The notes: generated by a model from the sequence alone, not told the origin. A stretch of DNA of 64,000 nt from Nitrobacter sp035546855 (GCA_035546855.1 DASZVY010000050.1:45613-109612), one strand, 5' to 3'; numbered from the stretch's first letter, positions 40,448-50,340 are shown. Numbers and translations are program-made.

Positions 40448-40814
40448 GGCAAGCCCCGCAGTCATGGGAGGGGCGGATCATTCCGTTTGGCATACTCCGC
40501 GCCAACAACGCGGGTACGGAGTGTCGGCCCGGACGTCAGGAAGGTCAATCGGCGTTGGAGGCGATCCCTTGCGGCTTTGTATTTTCCGGGGAACCAGATG
40601 CAGCGATTGAAGCGGCGCAGCGGACGGGTGCAGCGAGTTCGCGCGTGCCTTTGGAGTTTTTGCACACCACCTCGGTCAGCCAGTTCATCATGACTGCGCG
40701 TGGAGCGATTTTTGTTCCTCCGCAGAATGCCTTTTTGATCGCACCGGCGGGGGGAACGATCGCATCGGCAACGACTTCTTGTCTCCGATGTCAAATGACC
40801 TTGAGGAGACCAGA
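40448..40814. other. Intergenic region between HCCA isomerase-like gene and DUF1236 gene
   Basis: About 367 bp between divergently transcribed genes. Open frames on both strands here are arginine-rich shadows without recognisable domains. It presumably contains both promoters; no repeats were noticed. Confidence 0.45.
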
Positions 40815-41231
40815 ATGTTTCGTCGTATCGCCGGAATTGCCGTGACCGCAGCAGCGTTGGCCCTTCCCGTGGCGGCCTCGGCGCAGGGCGTGCCGGGCGG
40901 CATTGAACGTGGCGCGCATGAGGGTGAACGGGCGGCGGGTCCGGTCGGCGCCGTTGTGGGCGGTGCGATTGGTGGCGTGGTCGGCGGTGTGGCTGGCGTG
41001 CTCGGCGTGGATCAGCGACCGCGCTTCCATCGCTACGTGGTCGAACAGCACCGGCCGTCCTATCATTATCGGGAAGCCGTCCGTGTCGGCGCCGTCTTGC
41101 CGGACGCGGGGATCACCTACTACGAGGTGCCGCCAGAATACGGCGTCTCTCAATATCGCTATACTGTCGTGAACGATCGCACCGTGCTGGTCGATCCGCG
41201 CACCCACCGCATCGTCGAAGTCGTCGAGTGA
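40815..41231 (+). CDS. DUF1236 family exported protein with glycine-zipper
   Basis: The 138-residue protein has a signal peptide (AGIAVTAAALALPVAASAQ), a Gly-rich hydrophobic stretch near residues 42-65 (GAVVGGAIGGVVGGVAGVLG) like glycine-zipper domains, and a C-terminal DUF1236 region (TYYEVPPEYGVSQYRYTVVNDRTVLVDPRTHRIVEV). Function is unknown. GAGGAGACC lies upstream of the ATG at 40815. Confidence 0.85.
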   Translation: MFRRIAGIAVTAAALALPVAASAQGVPGGIERGAHEGERAAGPVGAVVGGAIGGVVGGVAGVLGVDQRPRFHRYVVEQHRPSYHYREAVRVGAVLPDAGITYYEVPPEYGVSQYRYTVVNDRTVLVDPRTHRIVEVVE

Positions 41232-41283
41232 TCCATACCGGTTTCGGGCCGCCCTCTCGGGGCGGCGCCGAAACGGATATTCA

Positions 41284-41955
41284 TCAGCCGAGTTCGCCGA
41301 CGAGGAAAGGATTGGTCGTGCGTTCCTGCCCGATGCTCGATCCCGGGCCGTGCCCGCAAATGAAGCTGACATCGTCGCCGAGCGGCAGCAGTTTCCCGAC
41401 GATCGATTTGATCAGCGTGGCATGGCTGCCGCCGGGCAGGTCGGTGCGGCCGACCGAGCCGTTGAACAAAACGTCGCCGACATGGGCGAAGCGCATTTCC
41501 TTGTTGAAAAAGACGACGCTGCCGGGCGAATGTCCAGGGCAATGCAGAATGTCGAAGGTCAGCTCGCCGACCGCAACTTGATCGCCCTCATCCAGCCATC
41601 GGTCCGGCGTGAAGTTCCGCGCGTCGGTCATGCCGAAGTTGCGGCCGCTTTCCACGACGTGATCGAGCAGATACTTGTCGGCGAGGTGAGGACCGTGGAT
41701 CGGCACCTTGAGGATGTCGCGCAACTCGGCCGCGCCGCCGACATGATCGATGTGACCATGGGTCAGCCAGATATGCCTGACATTGACGCCGGCTTTCTCG
41801 ATGGCGGCGCGGATGTCCGGAACGTCGCCGCCGGGATCGATGACGACAGCGTCGCGCGTGGCTTCGCACCACAACAGCATGCAGTTTTGCTGGAACAGCG
41901 TAACCGGGATGATCGCCGCTCCGGCCCGCGGCGTGGTCTCGCGTGAGGTTGTCAT
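41284..41955 (-). CDS. MBL-fold metallo-hydrolase (glyoxalase II-like, YcbL type)
   Basis: This 223-residue protein has THGHIDH at 65-71, the further metal ligands in HCPGHSPGS and HVGDVLF, and the terminal His in ICGHGPGSS, so the binuclear zinc site appears complete. It resembles short glyoxalase II-like hydrolases that lack the C-terminal substrate domain. Convergent with the DUF1236 gene. Confidence 0.9.
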   Translation of the reverse strand: MTTSRETTPRAGAAIIPVTLFQQNCMLLWCEATRDAVVIDPGGDVPDIRAAIEKAGVNVRHIWLTHGHIDHVGGAAELRDILKVPIHGPHLADKYLLDHVVESGRNFGMTDARNFTPDRWLDEGDQVAVGELTFDILHCPGHSPGSVVFFNKEMRFAHVGDVLFNGSVGRTDLPGGSHATLIKSIVGKLLPLGDDVSFICGHGPGSSIGQERTTNPFLVGELG

Positions 41956-42093
41956 GCCGTCACAATGCCGATTTTTGCCGTGCCGCCAAGGGGCAAAAAG
42001 AAACGGCGGCGGATTCGTGAGCGGGGCTCTCCGGCCGACACAAGGGTCTCCGCCGCGATCTGTCGAGGGAGTGTTGCGGAATTATACGAAAAA

Positions 42094-44544
42094 TTATGCG
42101 ACTTGGCGATCGGGACGCTCGAGGTCGTCCCAGATATCGGCAAACCCGGTGAACGGTTGCGGTTTTCCGACGACGTAGCCTTGGGCGAAATCGACGCCGA
42201 TTTCGCCCAACCGTTCCAGCACAGCCTCGGTTTCGACGAATTCGGCGATCGTCCGCTTGCCGAGCATCTTGCCAAGCCGATTGATGGTCTCAACCATGGC
42301 GAGATCGATGGGGTCGTTGAGCATATCCTTGACGAAGCCGCCATCGATCTTGAGATAGTCGACGTGAAGGTGCTTGAGGTAGGCGAAAGACGACATGCCG
42401 CTGCCGAAATCGTCAAGCGCGAAGCGGCAGCCGAGTTGCCGCATCGCGCCGATGAAGCGGTTGGCGCTTTCCAGGTTCGAGATCGCGCTGGTTTCGGTGA
42501 TCTCGAAGCAGATCATCGACGGCGGGATGTCATATTGCCTGAACTGCTCGCGCACGAACGCGATGAAATTCTCGTCCTCGAATGTCAGGCCCGACAGGTT
42601 GATGGCGCAGGTGCCGGGCGGAGCATCGGGCGCGATGCCGATCCCTTCGGACAGGATGCGGAACGTATTGCTGATGACCCAGCGGTCGATCAGCGGCATC
42701 AGACCGTAGCGCTCGGCAGGAGGGATGAAGTCCGCCGGCGGCACGATCTGGCCGGCTTCGTCCCGCAGCCGCAAGAGGATTTCGATGTGCCTCCCGCTCT
42801 CGCCGGTCTCGCCGAGCGCCAGAATCTCCTGGGCGTAGATGCAAAACCGTTCCTGTTCCAGCGCGTCACGGATGCGCTGCACCCACTTCATCTCGCCGAA
42901 GCGTTCGAGCAATTCGCTGTCGCTCGATGAATGGATCTGGATGCGGTTGCGGCCCTTCTCCTTGGCCATGTAGCAGGCCATGTCTGCGGTTCGCAGCATG
43001 TCTTCCTTGGTCGTGCCGGCATGAGTCATCGGGATGAGCCCGATGCTGACGGTGATATTGAAAAGGCGTCCGCTCCAGACGAAGCTCGTGTCCTGGACGG
43101 ATTGCCGCAGAGTTTCGGCAAACACGGCCGCGGCTTCGATGCCGCAGCCGCTCAACAGCGCGCCGAACTCATCGCCGCCCAATCGGGCCACGAGGTCGCC
43201 ATGGCGAAGATGCCGGCTCAGCATCGCCGACGTTTGCCGCAGCAACTGATCGCCGGCCGCATGGCCGCAGGTGTCGTTGACGATCTTGAATTGGTCGATG
43301 TCGAGGACCATCAGCACATGCTGTCTGCCGTCGCTGCCGAATTTCGCCAGCGCCTGTTCCAGTTGATGCTCGAATTCGCGGCGATTGACGAGGCCCGTCA
43401 ACTCGTCATGGGATGCCTGCCACGACAGCCGGTCGATATAGGCCTGCTCGTCGGACTTGTCGTGAATGATGAGAACGGCGCCCGTCACCCTGCCGGTCGT
43501 CTGGACGTCGATATGCAATGGCGAGCCGGTCAACAGCACCGGGACTTCGGTCGAATCGCGCCGGATCAACGTGTGCGAGTGGCTTCCGCCGGCCGACTGT
43601 CCGCCGAGCACGCGATCGATCACCTCGCCGGTAACCTCATGGCCGTCGTGATCGACAATGCGAAACAGAGTGGGCAAGGCCCGTCCGCGGGCCTCCTCAA
43701 CGGAGAGGCCGATCAGGGTTTCGGCGACCGGGTTCATGAAATCCAGCTTGCCGTCCGCATCCGTCGAGATGACGGCCTCGCCGATCGACGCCAGAGTGAT
43801 CTGGGCACGCTCCTTTTCGGCGCGGAGTGCATTTTCGAAGGTCCGCCGTTGCGCCACCAGACTTCGGGTGCGCCAGAGCACGAACATGATCAGCAGTGCT
43901 GCAGCGACGGCGTTGCCGATCGTCAACAGCCTGGTGATCGCGCGCGACCCCTCGCCAAGACTTTGGGAATAAGCCACGGCAAGCGGCGTGATGCGCTCAT
44001 TGAGGCGGGTGATCTGCTCCTTGCGCTCGCGGAGAAGTTCCGGGGCGACGAGACCGCTTTCGGCCGAACGGTGGATTTGCCGAGCGAGATGATTGAGCTG
44101 ATCGATCATCGGATCGGTTACGGCCCAATAGCGGATCGCCTTGTCGAGGTAACTGACCGAGCGAAAGTTGCGGAACAGCGAAATCATCCCTGGGATGTCG
44201 GCGGGATCGATGCCGCCCTGCAGGAATCCTGCTGTCGCCGCCTTGATGTCGGGAGGCGATTGCTCGAGCGCCAGGCGCGCCGCGCGGTCGCCCATCGGGA
44301 TCGCGATGGCGGCCTGGTATTGGCGATAGTGCTGCTCGTTGTGACTGTCGGCGTAGAGAGTCAGGAAATATATGGCGTCTTTCTCGCCTTTCGACCATAG
44401 CCCTTCGCTGCCGACATAGGCGCGGACGGACGACTGCAGGTTGAGGCTGAAGCTCGCGAGCATGACCTGTATCATCACGAGCACGATGAAGGGAAGGACG
44501 AGCCGCAGCAGGCCGGAAGTCGCGTGGGTCGTCTTCAGTCGCAT
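42094..44544 (-). CDS. Membrane-bound PAS-GGDEF-EAL cyclic-di-GMP protein
   Basis: The 816-residue protein has an N-terminal helix (LLRLVLPFIVLVMIQVMLASFSL), a periplasmic sensor of about 180 residues, a second helix (LLTIGNAVAAALLIMFVLW), a PAS domain, then GGDEF and EAL domains. The GGDEF loop is intact (RLGGDEFGALL). EAL residues are also largely present (EILLRLRDE, EITETSAI, DDFGSGMSSFAYLKHL, LKIDGGFVKDM), so both synthase and phosphodiesterase activity are possible. The start at 44544 is chosen; an upstream frame to 44631 lacks support. Confidence 0.92.
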   Translation of the reverse strand: MRLKTTHATSGLLRLVLPFIVLVMIQVMLASFSLNLQSSVRAYVGSEGLWSKGEKDAIYFLTLYADSHNEQHYRQYQAAIAIPMGDRAARLALEQSPPDIKAATAGFLQGGIDPADIPGMISLFRNFRSVSYLDKAIRYWAVTDPMIDQLNHLARQIHRSAESGLVAPELLRERKEQITRLNERITPLAVAYSQSLGEGSRAITRLLTIGNAVAAALLIMFVLWRTRSLVAQRRTFENALRAEKERAQITLASIGEAVISTDADGKLDFMNPVAETLIGLSVEEARGRALPTLFRIVDHDGHEVTGEVIDRVLGGQSAGGSHSHTLIRRDSTEVPVLLTGSPLHIDVQTTGRVTGAVLIIHDKSDEQAYIDRLSWQASHDELTGLVNRREFEHQLEQALAKFGSDGRQHVLMVLDIDQFKIVNDTCGHAAGDQLLRQTSAMLSRHLRHGDLVARLGGDEFGALLSGCGIEAAAVFAETLRQSVQDTSFVWSGRLFNITVSIGLIPMTHAGTTKEDMLRTADMACYMAKEKGRNRIQIHSSSDSELLERFGEMKWVQRIRDALEQERFCIYAQEILALGETGESGRHIEILLRLRDEAGQIVPPADFIPPAERYGLMPLIDRWVISNTFRILSEGIGIAPDAPPGTCAINLSGLTFEDENFIAFVREQFRQYDIPPSMICFEITETSAISNLESANRFIGAMRQLGCRFALDDFGSGMSSFAYLKHLHVDYLKIDGGFVKDMLNDPIDLAMVETINRLGKMLGKRTIAEFVETEAVLERLGEIGVDFAQGYVVGKPQPFTGFADIWDDLERPDRQVA

Positions 44545-44928
44545 CGAAAAGTCCGGATGCCGGCGCGGGTTGCCATGGAATGCGGCGGCATGCTGCTTGT
44601 CCGGCCAAGTCTGACGGGGGTGGCTTAACACCGATTAAACCCGGAAACTCCAGCGCGGAGTTGCATGAATCGCGGGTAAAGCGACCGGCGCCAGTGTGAA
44701 GGTTGCGGGTAGGACGGCCAAAAGCGGCCTGAAATCGCGCGGAACATGGTTACTCAAGAAAGAATCGCCGTCATTGACCCGGTTTGGCTGCGGACCCAGG
44801 TATCCTCGTTTGCAGCGGTCTGGTGGGCGGCCGCCTTCTTTTTTGCTAACGTCCCGAATCCGAGGTTCGTCCCGGCATGCGGCGGCTCCGTAGCGGACTT
44901 CTGAACTGTCGTACCGGGGTTTGACGCA
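44545..44928. other. Intergenic region between the GGDEF-EAL gene and mmcB
   Basis: The 384-bp divergent gap has no recognisable gene. I looked for an alphaproteobacterial SOS box (GTTC-N7-GTTC or its complement) upstream of mmcB and saw no good match. Confidence 0.4.
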
Positions 44929-45417
44929 ATGGGATCGCAGGCCGTTCAGATCGCTCTCGTGCCGCCGGATCGCCGTCAGTCCGAGACGGCGCTCCTGGTT
45001 GCGCGCGGCACCGCGCGATGGCTGCGGTCGATGGGGTTCTCTTCGGTGAGCGAGTTGCCGCTGCCATCGGGCCGGCGCGCCGATCTGGTGGCGCTGAATG
45101 CGCGCGGCGACGTCTGGATCGTCGAGATCAAGTCCTCGGTCGAGGATTTGCGCGCCGATCAGAAATGGCACGACTATCGGCAGCACTGCGACCGGTTGTT
45201 TTTTGCGTTCACAAGCGATCTGCCTTGCGAAATTTTCCCCGCGGAAACCGGTTTGATCGTCGCCGACGCCTACGGCGCCCATTTGCATTGCGAAGCGCCG
45301 GAGCATCGCTTGCCGGCGCCGACGCGCAAGGCGATGATGCTGCGTTTTGCGATGGCGGCGGCGCAGCGGCTCAACCGCCTCGCCGATCCGCAGGGTCACG
45401 TCGAAACGGATTTTTAG
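44929..45417 (+). CDS. mmcB: MmcB family DNA repair protein
   Basis: The 162-residue protein carries a PD-(D/E)xK-like nuclease core, Asp52 in RRADLVALN and Glu66-x-Lys68 in IVEIKSS, followed by DLRADQKWHDYRQHCDRLFFAF. This matches MmcB, first described in Caulobacter as needed for mitomycin C resistance. A terminator follows. The gene is monocistronic. Confidence 0.9.
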   Translation: MGSQAVQIALVPPDRRQSETALLVARGTARWLRSMGFSSVSELPLPSGRRADLVALNARGDVWIVEIKSSVEDLRADQKWHDYRQHCDRLFFAFTSDLPCEIFPAETGLIVADAYGAHLHCEAPEHRLPAPTRKAMMLRFAMAAAQRLNRLADPQGHVETDF

Positions 45418-45448
45418 CGACCTGTGACCGACGCCCGAGGCGTCATGA

Positions 45449-45475
45449 AAAACCCCTCCGAAGAGGGGCTTTTTG
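45449..45475. terminator. Terminator between mmcB and regR
   Basis: The stem cccctc / gagggg with a cgaa loop is flanked by A-runs and a TTTTT run, between two convergent genes. It is probably active in both directions. Confidence 0.78.
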
Positions 45476-45493
45476 TGTTGAGTTGCGTGACGT

Positions 45494-46048
45494 TTAGCGC
45501 GGCGCTCGCTTCGCGAGGATGCGCTGCAGAGTGCGGCGGTGCATGTTCAGCCTCCGCGCGGTTTCCGATACGTTGCGGTTGCACATCTCATAAATGCGTT
45601 GGATATGCTCCCAGCGTACGCGATCGGCGGACATCGGATTCTGCGGCGGTTCGGATTTTTCGGTGCCGCTGGCGAGCAGCGCCGCCACCACGTCGTCGGC
45701 ATCGGCCGGTTTCGACAGGTAGTCGACGGCGCCCATCTTCACGGCCGTCACGGCGGTTGCGATGTTGCCGTAGCCGGTCAACACGATCGCCCGTGCATCG
45801 GGCCGCTGCTGTTTCAGTGCCGACACCACATCGAGACCGTTGCCGTCGCCGAGCCGCAGATCCACCACGGCGAACGCCGGAGCGGCCTTGCCGATATGGG
45901 CAAGCCCGTCCGAAACGTTGTCGCAAGACGTCACGCTGAATCCGCGCGTCTCCATCGCGCGCGACAATCGTTCGAGAAACGGCTTGTCGTCCTCGACGAT
46001 CAGCAGGGACCGGTCAGCTTGCGGGATAGCTTCGGCGGTTGCGTTCAC
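45494..46048 (-). CDS. regR: RegA/ActR/PrrA-family redox response regulator
   Basis: This 184-residue response regulator has phosphoacceptor Asp63 (VVDLRLGDGNGLD), Lys113 (LSKPADADD) and a C-terminal Fis-type helix-turn-helix (NVSETARRLNMHRRTLQRIL). The family is the global redox regulator RegA/ActR/PrrA/RegR, which controls nif, respiration and photosynthesis genes in alphaproteobacteria. Its sensor gene lies 104 bp upstream on the same strand. Confidence 0.94.
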   Translation of the reverse strand: MNATAEAIPQADRSLLIVEDDKPFLERLSRAMETRGFSVTSCDNVSDGLAHIGKAAPAFAVVDLRLGDGNGLDVVSALKQQRPDARAIVLTGYGNIATAVTAVKMGAVDYLSKPADADDVVAALLASGTEKSEPPQNPMSADRVRWEHIQRIYEMCNRNVSETARRLNMHRRTLQRILAKRAPR

Positions 46049-46152
46049 GATGAGATACCTCGCTGCATTGCTATGATCATATGGGCAAGATCGGCTCTCC
46101 TGCCAAGGTCAGGGACGCGCATTGAGGCTTTAAGTCGCAGCCCACGACATTA

Positions 46153-47490
46153 CTAAGATACTGTTTCCGCGGCGGTTTCGACAGTTTCAAAGCGCCCGCG
46201 CGGCCACACGATCTGGACCACGGCCCCGTGCTCCGGAAATGTCCGGTTCGCAAATGAAACCTTCGCTCCGGTACGCTCCAGCAGCGTGCGGGCGATGAAG
46301 ATGCCAAGGCCCAATCCGGTCCGTCCGCCTTGGCCGTCTTCGGAGCCGCGCCGTCGCGACAAATACGGCTCACCGATCCGTTTGAGGACATCGGGCGGAA
46401 CGCCCGGACCGTCGTCCGAAATCACGATTTCCACGGTGTCGTCGTTCCACCAGGCGTTCACTTCGACGTTCTTGCGTGCGAAGTCGACGGCGTTTTCGAG
46501 AATGTTGCCGACCCCGTAAAGGATGGCCGGGTTGCGCATGCCGACCGGTTCGCTGCTCGCCGCCACCGCGATGCGCACCTTGATGGCGATGCCGAAGTCG
46601 CGGTGGGGCGCAACCGCTTCCTCGATCAGCGTCGACAGCCGCATGCGGTCGAAAGGCGCGCCGCTCGAGGAGAGTTGCGTGATCTTGGCCAGGATGTCGC
46701 GGCATCGCTGGGTCTGCTCGCGCAGCGTTTTCAGATCGGCCGCGAGCCTCGCGCCATCCTGCGTACCGTCTTGGGTTGCCTTTTCGAGTTCCCGGGAAAT
46801 CAGAAAGATCGTCGCCAAGGGCGTGCCGAGTTCGTGCGCGGCTGCCGCCGCGAGGCCGTCGAGTTGGGTGAGGTGCTGTTCGCGCGCCAGCACCAGTTCC
46901 GTCGCAGCGAGTGCGTCGGACAATTGCCGCGCCTCCTCGGTGACCTGGAAGGTATACAGGCTGGTGACCCCGATCGCGATCAGGATCGAGGACCAGACGC
47001 CGATCAGATAGATCGGCGGCAGTACCAGCGGATCGTCGCTATCCCACGGCAACGGCAGGTGAGTGAAGCCGAGCACCGTCGCGCAGGCGACGGCGAAGAT
47101 CGCGAGCGCAATCGTCAACCGCGTCGGCAGCGCGGTGGCGGCAATCAGCACGGGTGCCAGGAACAGGAATGAAAACGGGTTTTGCAGTCCGCCGGTGAAA
47201 TACAGCAGCGCTGCCAGCTCAGCGATGTTGAGTGCCAACAGCGCCGCGGCATGGCGCGGCTCCAGCCGCTGCATCGGGTTGAAAACGATCTGGAGCCCGA
47301 GATTGAGCAGCGCCGACAGGCCGACGATGGCCACGCAGGGAATGATCGGAACGTCGAATTCGAGGCCCTGGGCGACAACGAAGATCGCCGCCAGTTGGCC
47401 GAGTGCTGCGAGCCAGCGCAGCCGCAGGATGGTATCCAGACGGACATGGCGGCGCGGATGACGGAAGTCGGACGTTGCGATGTCGGTCAT
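46153..47490 (-). CDS. regS: RegB/ActS/PrrB-family redox sensor histidine kinase
   Basis: The 445-residue kinase has about six N-terminal helices, the ubiquinone-binding 'redox box' GGLQNPFSFLFLAP, the H-box AAAHELGTPLATI, a conserved cysteine in QRCRDILAKI matching the redox-active Cys of RegB, and ATPase motifs (VGNILENAVDFA, DDGPGVP, GLGLGIFIA). It phosphorylates RegR in response to the quinone pool or oxygen. Confidence 0.95.
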   Translation of the reverse strand: MTDIATSDFRHPRRHVRLDTILRLRWLAALGQLAAIFVVAQGLEFDVPIIPCVAIVGLSALLNLGLQIVFNPMQRLEPRHAAALLALNIAELAALLYFTGGLQNPFSFLFLAPVLIAATALPTRLTIALAIFAVACATVLGFTHLPLPWDSDDPLVLPPIYLIGVWSSILIAIGVTSLYTFQVTEEARQLSDALAATELVLAREQHLTQLDGLAAAAAHELGTPLATIFLISRELEKATQDGTQDGARLAADLKTLREQTQRCRDILAKITQLSSSGAPFDRMRLSTLIEEAVAPHRDFGIAIKVRIAVAASSEPVGMRNPAILYGVGNILENAVDFARKNVEVNAWWNDDTVEIVISDDGPGVPPDVLKRIGEPYLSRRRGSEDGQGGRTGLGLGIFIARTLLERTGAKVSFANRTFPEHGAVVQIVWPRGRFETVETAAETVS

Positions 47491-47936
47491 TTCCGTGAGC
47501 TTATCCGGGCGCCGTGGGGTTCACAAACTGCGCAACTTGACGCAACGTCCGCAACGCGATGCGGTTCTGTGGTTGGACATGAATGAGCGACGCACGTTCC
47601 CGCGCATTGGAGCCGCGGCAGGGGGCGTCGTCCCGGTTCGCGTGCGGACGATTGCGATCGCGCTTTTCTGCAACGCTCTTCATCCTCGGGTGTGGCCGCA
47701 CGGCAGGGATAACAGGCCGCTTGCCGCTCAGCGCCCGACCGTCACGATTCGATATTTTGCCACCGCGTGGCTGGCCGCTCAGGGCGTTTTTGCCGGAAGA
47801 TGAGCGGGGTTGGCCGGTTTATGCTCGATTCCCTCGCGTTTGGGGTCATTTAACCCTGCACATGTACCCTGCGGTCCATTGACGCTGTCCCGTCCAGCCG
47901 CCACTATGCTGCGACGCAAAAGGGTTCGAGGGACGA
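47491..47936. other. Intergenic region between regS and the PHA depolymerase gene
   Basis: About 446 bp of divergent spacer. Several overlapping open frames exist, but none has a domain or believable codon use. It should contain the regS and depolymerase promoters. Confidence 0.4.
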
Positions 47937-49265
47937 ATGCCAATCGGTGAATTTGGACGGCCGCCGGAAATGCCGGTGGAAGGCAGCCCGGCACTGACGA
48001 CGCCGATGTACTGGATGTACGAGATGGCGTACGCGGCGCTCAACCCAGCCCGCGCGGTGACGGATGCGACGAAAATCCTGTTTCAGAATCCGCTCAACCC
48101 ATGGGCGCACACCGAGTTCGGCAAATCCGTTGCCGCCGGTTGCGAACTGTTCGAGCGCGCCACACGCCGTTATGGCAAACCCGAATGGGGCCTGAAGGAC
48201 ACGGAGGTCAACGGCGTCCGCACCCCGATCGAAATCCGCACGGTCTGGGAAAAGCCATTCTGCCGTTTGCTGTATTTCGATCGCAAGCATATGCGGCCGT
48301 TGCGCGCGCCGCAGCCGCGCGTGCTGATCGTGGCGCCGATGTCCGGTCACTACGCGACGCTGCTGCGCGGAACGGTCGAAGCCTTTCTGCCGACGCATGA
48401 CGTTTATATCACCGACTGGTCCGACGCCCGGATGGTTCCGGTGTCGGAAGGCCGGTTCGATCTCGAGGACTATGTCGACTACCTGATCGAGATGTTTCAC
48501 GTGCTCGGCGGCAATGTGCATGTGATTGCGGTCTGTCAGCCGTCCGTTCCCGTGTTGACGGCGGTTTCGGTCATGGAAGCCGCGCACGATCCCTGCGTGC
48601 CTGTGTCGATGACGCTGATGGGCGGCCCGATCGATACCCGCAGGAATCCGACCGCGGTCAACAAACTGGCGGAAGAGAAGGGGATCGACTGGTTCCGCAA
48701 CAACGTCATCACCAAGGTGCCGTTTCCGCATCCCGGCGTGATGCGGGACGTCTATCCCGGCTTCCTGCAGCTCAACGGTTTCATCAGCATGAACCTTGAC
48801 CGGCACATGGATGCGCACCAGAGCCTGTTCAAGAATCTCGTCAAGGGCGACGGCGACCTCGTCGACAAGCATCGCGATTTTTACGACGAATATCTCGCCG
48901 TGATGGACCTGACCGCGGAGTATTACCTCCAGACGGTGGATCTTGTGTTCGTCAAGCACGCCTTGCCGAAAGGCGAGATGACCCATCATGGCCGTCCGGT
49001 CGATCCGTCCAGGATCACCCGCGTCGCGCTGATGACGGTCGAAGGCGAGAATGACGATATCTCCGGTCTCGGCCAGACCGAGGCGACGCACGCGCTCTGC
49101 ACGTCGATTCCGGACAATCGCCGCGTCCACTACGTGCAGAAGGGCGTGGGGCATTATGGCGTCTTCAACGGCTCCCGGTTCAAGTCGGAAATCGTTCCGC
49201 GCATCAACGACTTCATGATGTCAGCGGCAACCGGACGTCGCGCGGCGATGGCCGCCGCCGAATAG
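47937..49265 (+). CDS. phaZ: Intracellular polyhydroxyalkanoate depolymerase
   Basis: The 442-residue alpha/beta hydrolase has the nucleophile motif HVIAVCQPSVPVL with Cys200, as in PhaZa-type intracellular PHB depolymerases, the upstream VLIVAPMSGHYATLLRGTVE, and the C-terminal His in KGVGHYGVFNGSRF. It mobilises storage PHB. The ATG at 47937 (MPIGEFGRPPEM) is preceded by GAGGGACGA. Confidence 0.93.
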   Translation: MPIGEFGRPPEMPVEGSPALTTPMYWMYEMAYAALNPARAVTDATKILFQNPLNPWAHTEFGKSVAAGCELFERATRRYGKPEWGLKDTEVNGVRTPIEIRTVWEKPFCRLLYFDRKHMRPLRAPQPRVLIVAPMSGHYATLLRGTVEAFLPTHDVYITDWSDARMVPVSEGRFDLEDYVDYLIEMFHVLGGNVHVIAVCQPSVPVLTAVSVMEAAHDPCVPVSMTLMGGPIDTRRNPTAVNKLAEEKGIDWFRNNVITKVPFPHPGVMRDVYPGFLQLNGFISMNLDRHMDAHQSLFKNLVKGDGDLVDKHRDFYDEYLAVMDLTAEYYLQTVDLVFVKHALPKGEMTHHGRPVDPSRITRVALMTVEGENDDISGLGQTEATHALCTSIPDNRRVHYVQKGVGHYGVFNGSRFKSEIVPRINDFMMSAATGRRAAMAAAE

Positions 49266-49584
49266 TTGGAATCGCGGCGCCCGGGTCTCGGAATCCGCAT
49301 TCAGGAAAATTGTGACCCGTCGTGCGTCTCTTCCGGGGCCCAACCAATTCCCGGCGGCCGGCCGGTTTCCGGCATGCAGAAAGAATGAATGTGGCGTCAT
49401 GATTTGAAGCCCAGTTCAGCCGGTGTCAGGGCTCGAAATTTCCGTTCCATGACCCATCCTGTAGTGCCCGACGAAGAGATTCTCCCTGTATATTGGGCAA
49501 ATGATTTGTTTTTGCGCCGAGCGATTTGACTGGCGGCGGATATGGCAGAATCCAGGCGATTTTCCCGCCCTCGGATTTGCAGAC
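49266..49584. other. Intergenic region before the YgjP-type metallopeptidase gene
   Basis: About 319 bp follow the depolymerase stop. No terminator of classic form and no gene were seen. An in-frame extension of the metallopeptidase to 49501 is possible but lacks similarity. Confidence 0.4.
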
Positions 49585-50340
49585 ATGGCCACCCGCGCTC
49601 TTCTCTATCGACGACCCGCCGAACCCTCGCGGCTTCTCGTCAAACACGGCTCGCAAATCTACTCGGTCCGGCTCAGGCGTCATCGCCGGGCGCGGCGTTA
49701 TACGCTGCGTATTCATCCGAGCGATCGCGAAGCGATCCTGACGATGCCGCCGCGCGGGACATTGGCGGATGCCAAGGACTTCGCGCAGCGTCACGGCGGC
49801 TGGATCGCCGCGCGTCTCGGGCGATTGCCCAAGGCCGCTCCGTTCCTGCCCGGCACGATCGTGCCGTTACGCGGAATGGAGCATCGAATCGTGCATCGCG
49901 CCGGCGTTCGCGGCACGGTCTGGACGGAAACGCGCGACAGCGGCGAGCGGATTCTGTGCGTTGCGGGCGGTGTCGAGCATCTGGATCGCCGTGTGCATGA
50001 TTTTCTCAAGCGTGAGGCGCGGCGCGATCTCGCCCGGGCCTCCCAGCATTACGCCGAGCGGCTCGGCGTTCGCGTGAAGCGGCTCTCGATTCGCGATCAA
50101 TCGAGCCGCTGGGGATCCTGCACCTCGGCCGGCTCGCTGTCGTTCTCATGGCGGCTGATCCTCGCGCCGGCCTATGTGCTCGACTATCTCGCAGCGCATG
50201 AAGTCGCGCATCTTGTCGAGATGAACCATTCGCCGCGGTTCTGGAAGGTGGTTGCGCGGATCTGTCCTCATGTGGAGCGGGCCAAGACGTGGCTCGACAC
50301 GCAGGGCAACGATCTGCACCGCTACGGCATTCAGGATTAG
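49585..50340 (+). CDS. M48/YgjP-type (DUF45) metallopeptidase
   Basis: This 251-residue protein has the zinc motif HEVAHLVEMNHSPRFWK and the block SIRDQSSRWGSCTSAGSLSFSWRLILAP, diagnostic of the YgjP/SprT-like family. Function is not established. Start at the ATG 49585 (MATRALLYRR). It converges on the PBP gene with a 35-bp gap. Confidence 0.9.
   Translation: MATRALLYRRPAEPSRLLVKHGSQIYSVRLRRHRRARRYTLRIHPSDREAILTMPPRGTLADAKDFAQRHGGWIAARLGRLPKAAPFLPGTIVPLRGMEHRIVHRAGVRGTVWTETRDSGERILCVAGGVEHLDRRVHDFLKREARRDLARASQHYAERLGVRVKRLSIRDQSSRWGSCTSAGSLSFSWRLILAPAYVLDYLAAHEVAHLVEMNHSPRFWKVVARICPHVERAKTWLDTQGNDLHRYGIQD

Noticed and set aside
40417..40845. A 142-residue plus-strand frame before the DUF1236 gene
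   Set aside because: No similarity or suitable ribosome site, and it overlaps the start of the better supported DUF1236 gene in another frame.
42931..44400. A 489-residue plus-strand frame opposite the GGDEF-EAL gene
   Set aside because: Shadow frame without domain; the minus-strand protein has all expected motifs.
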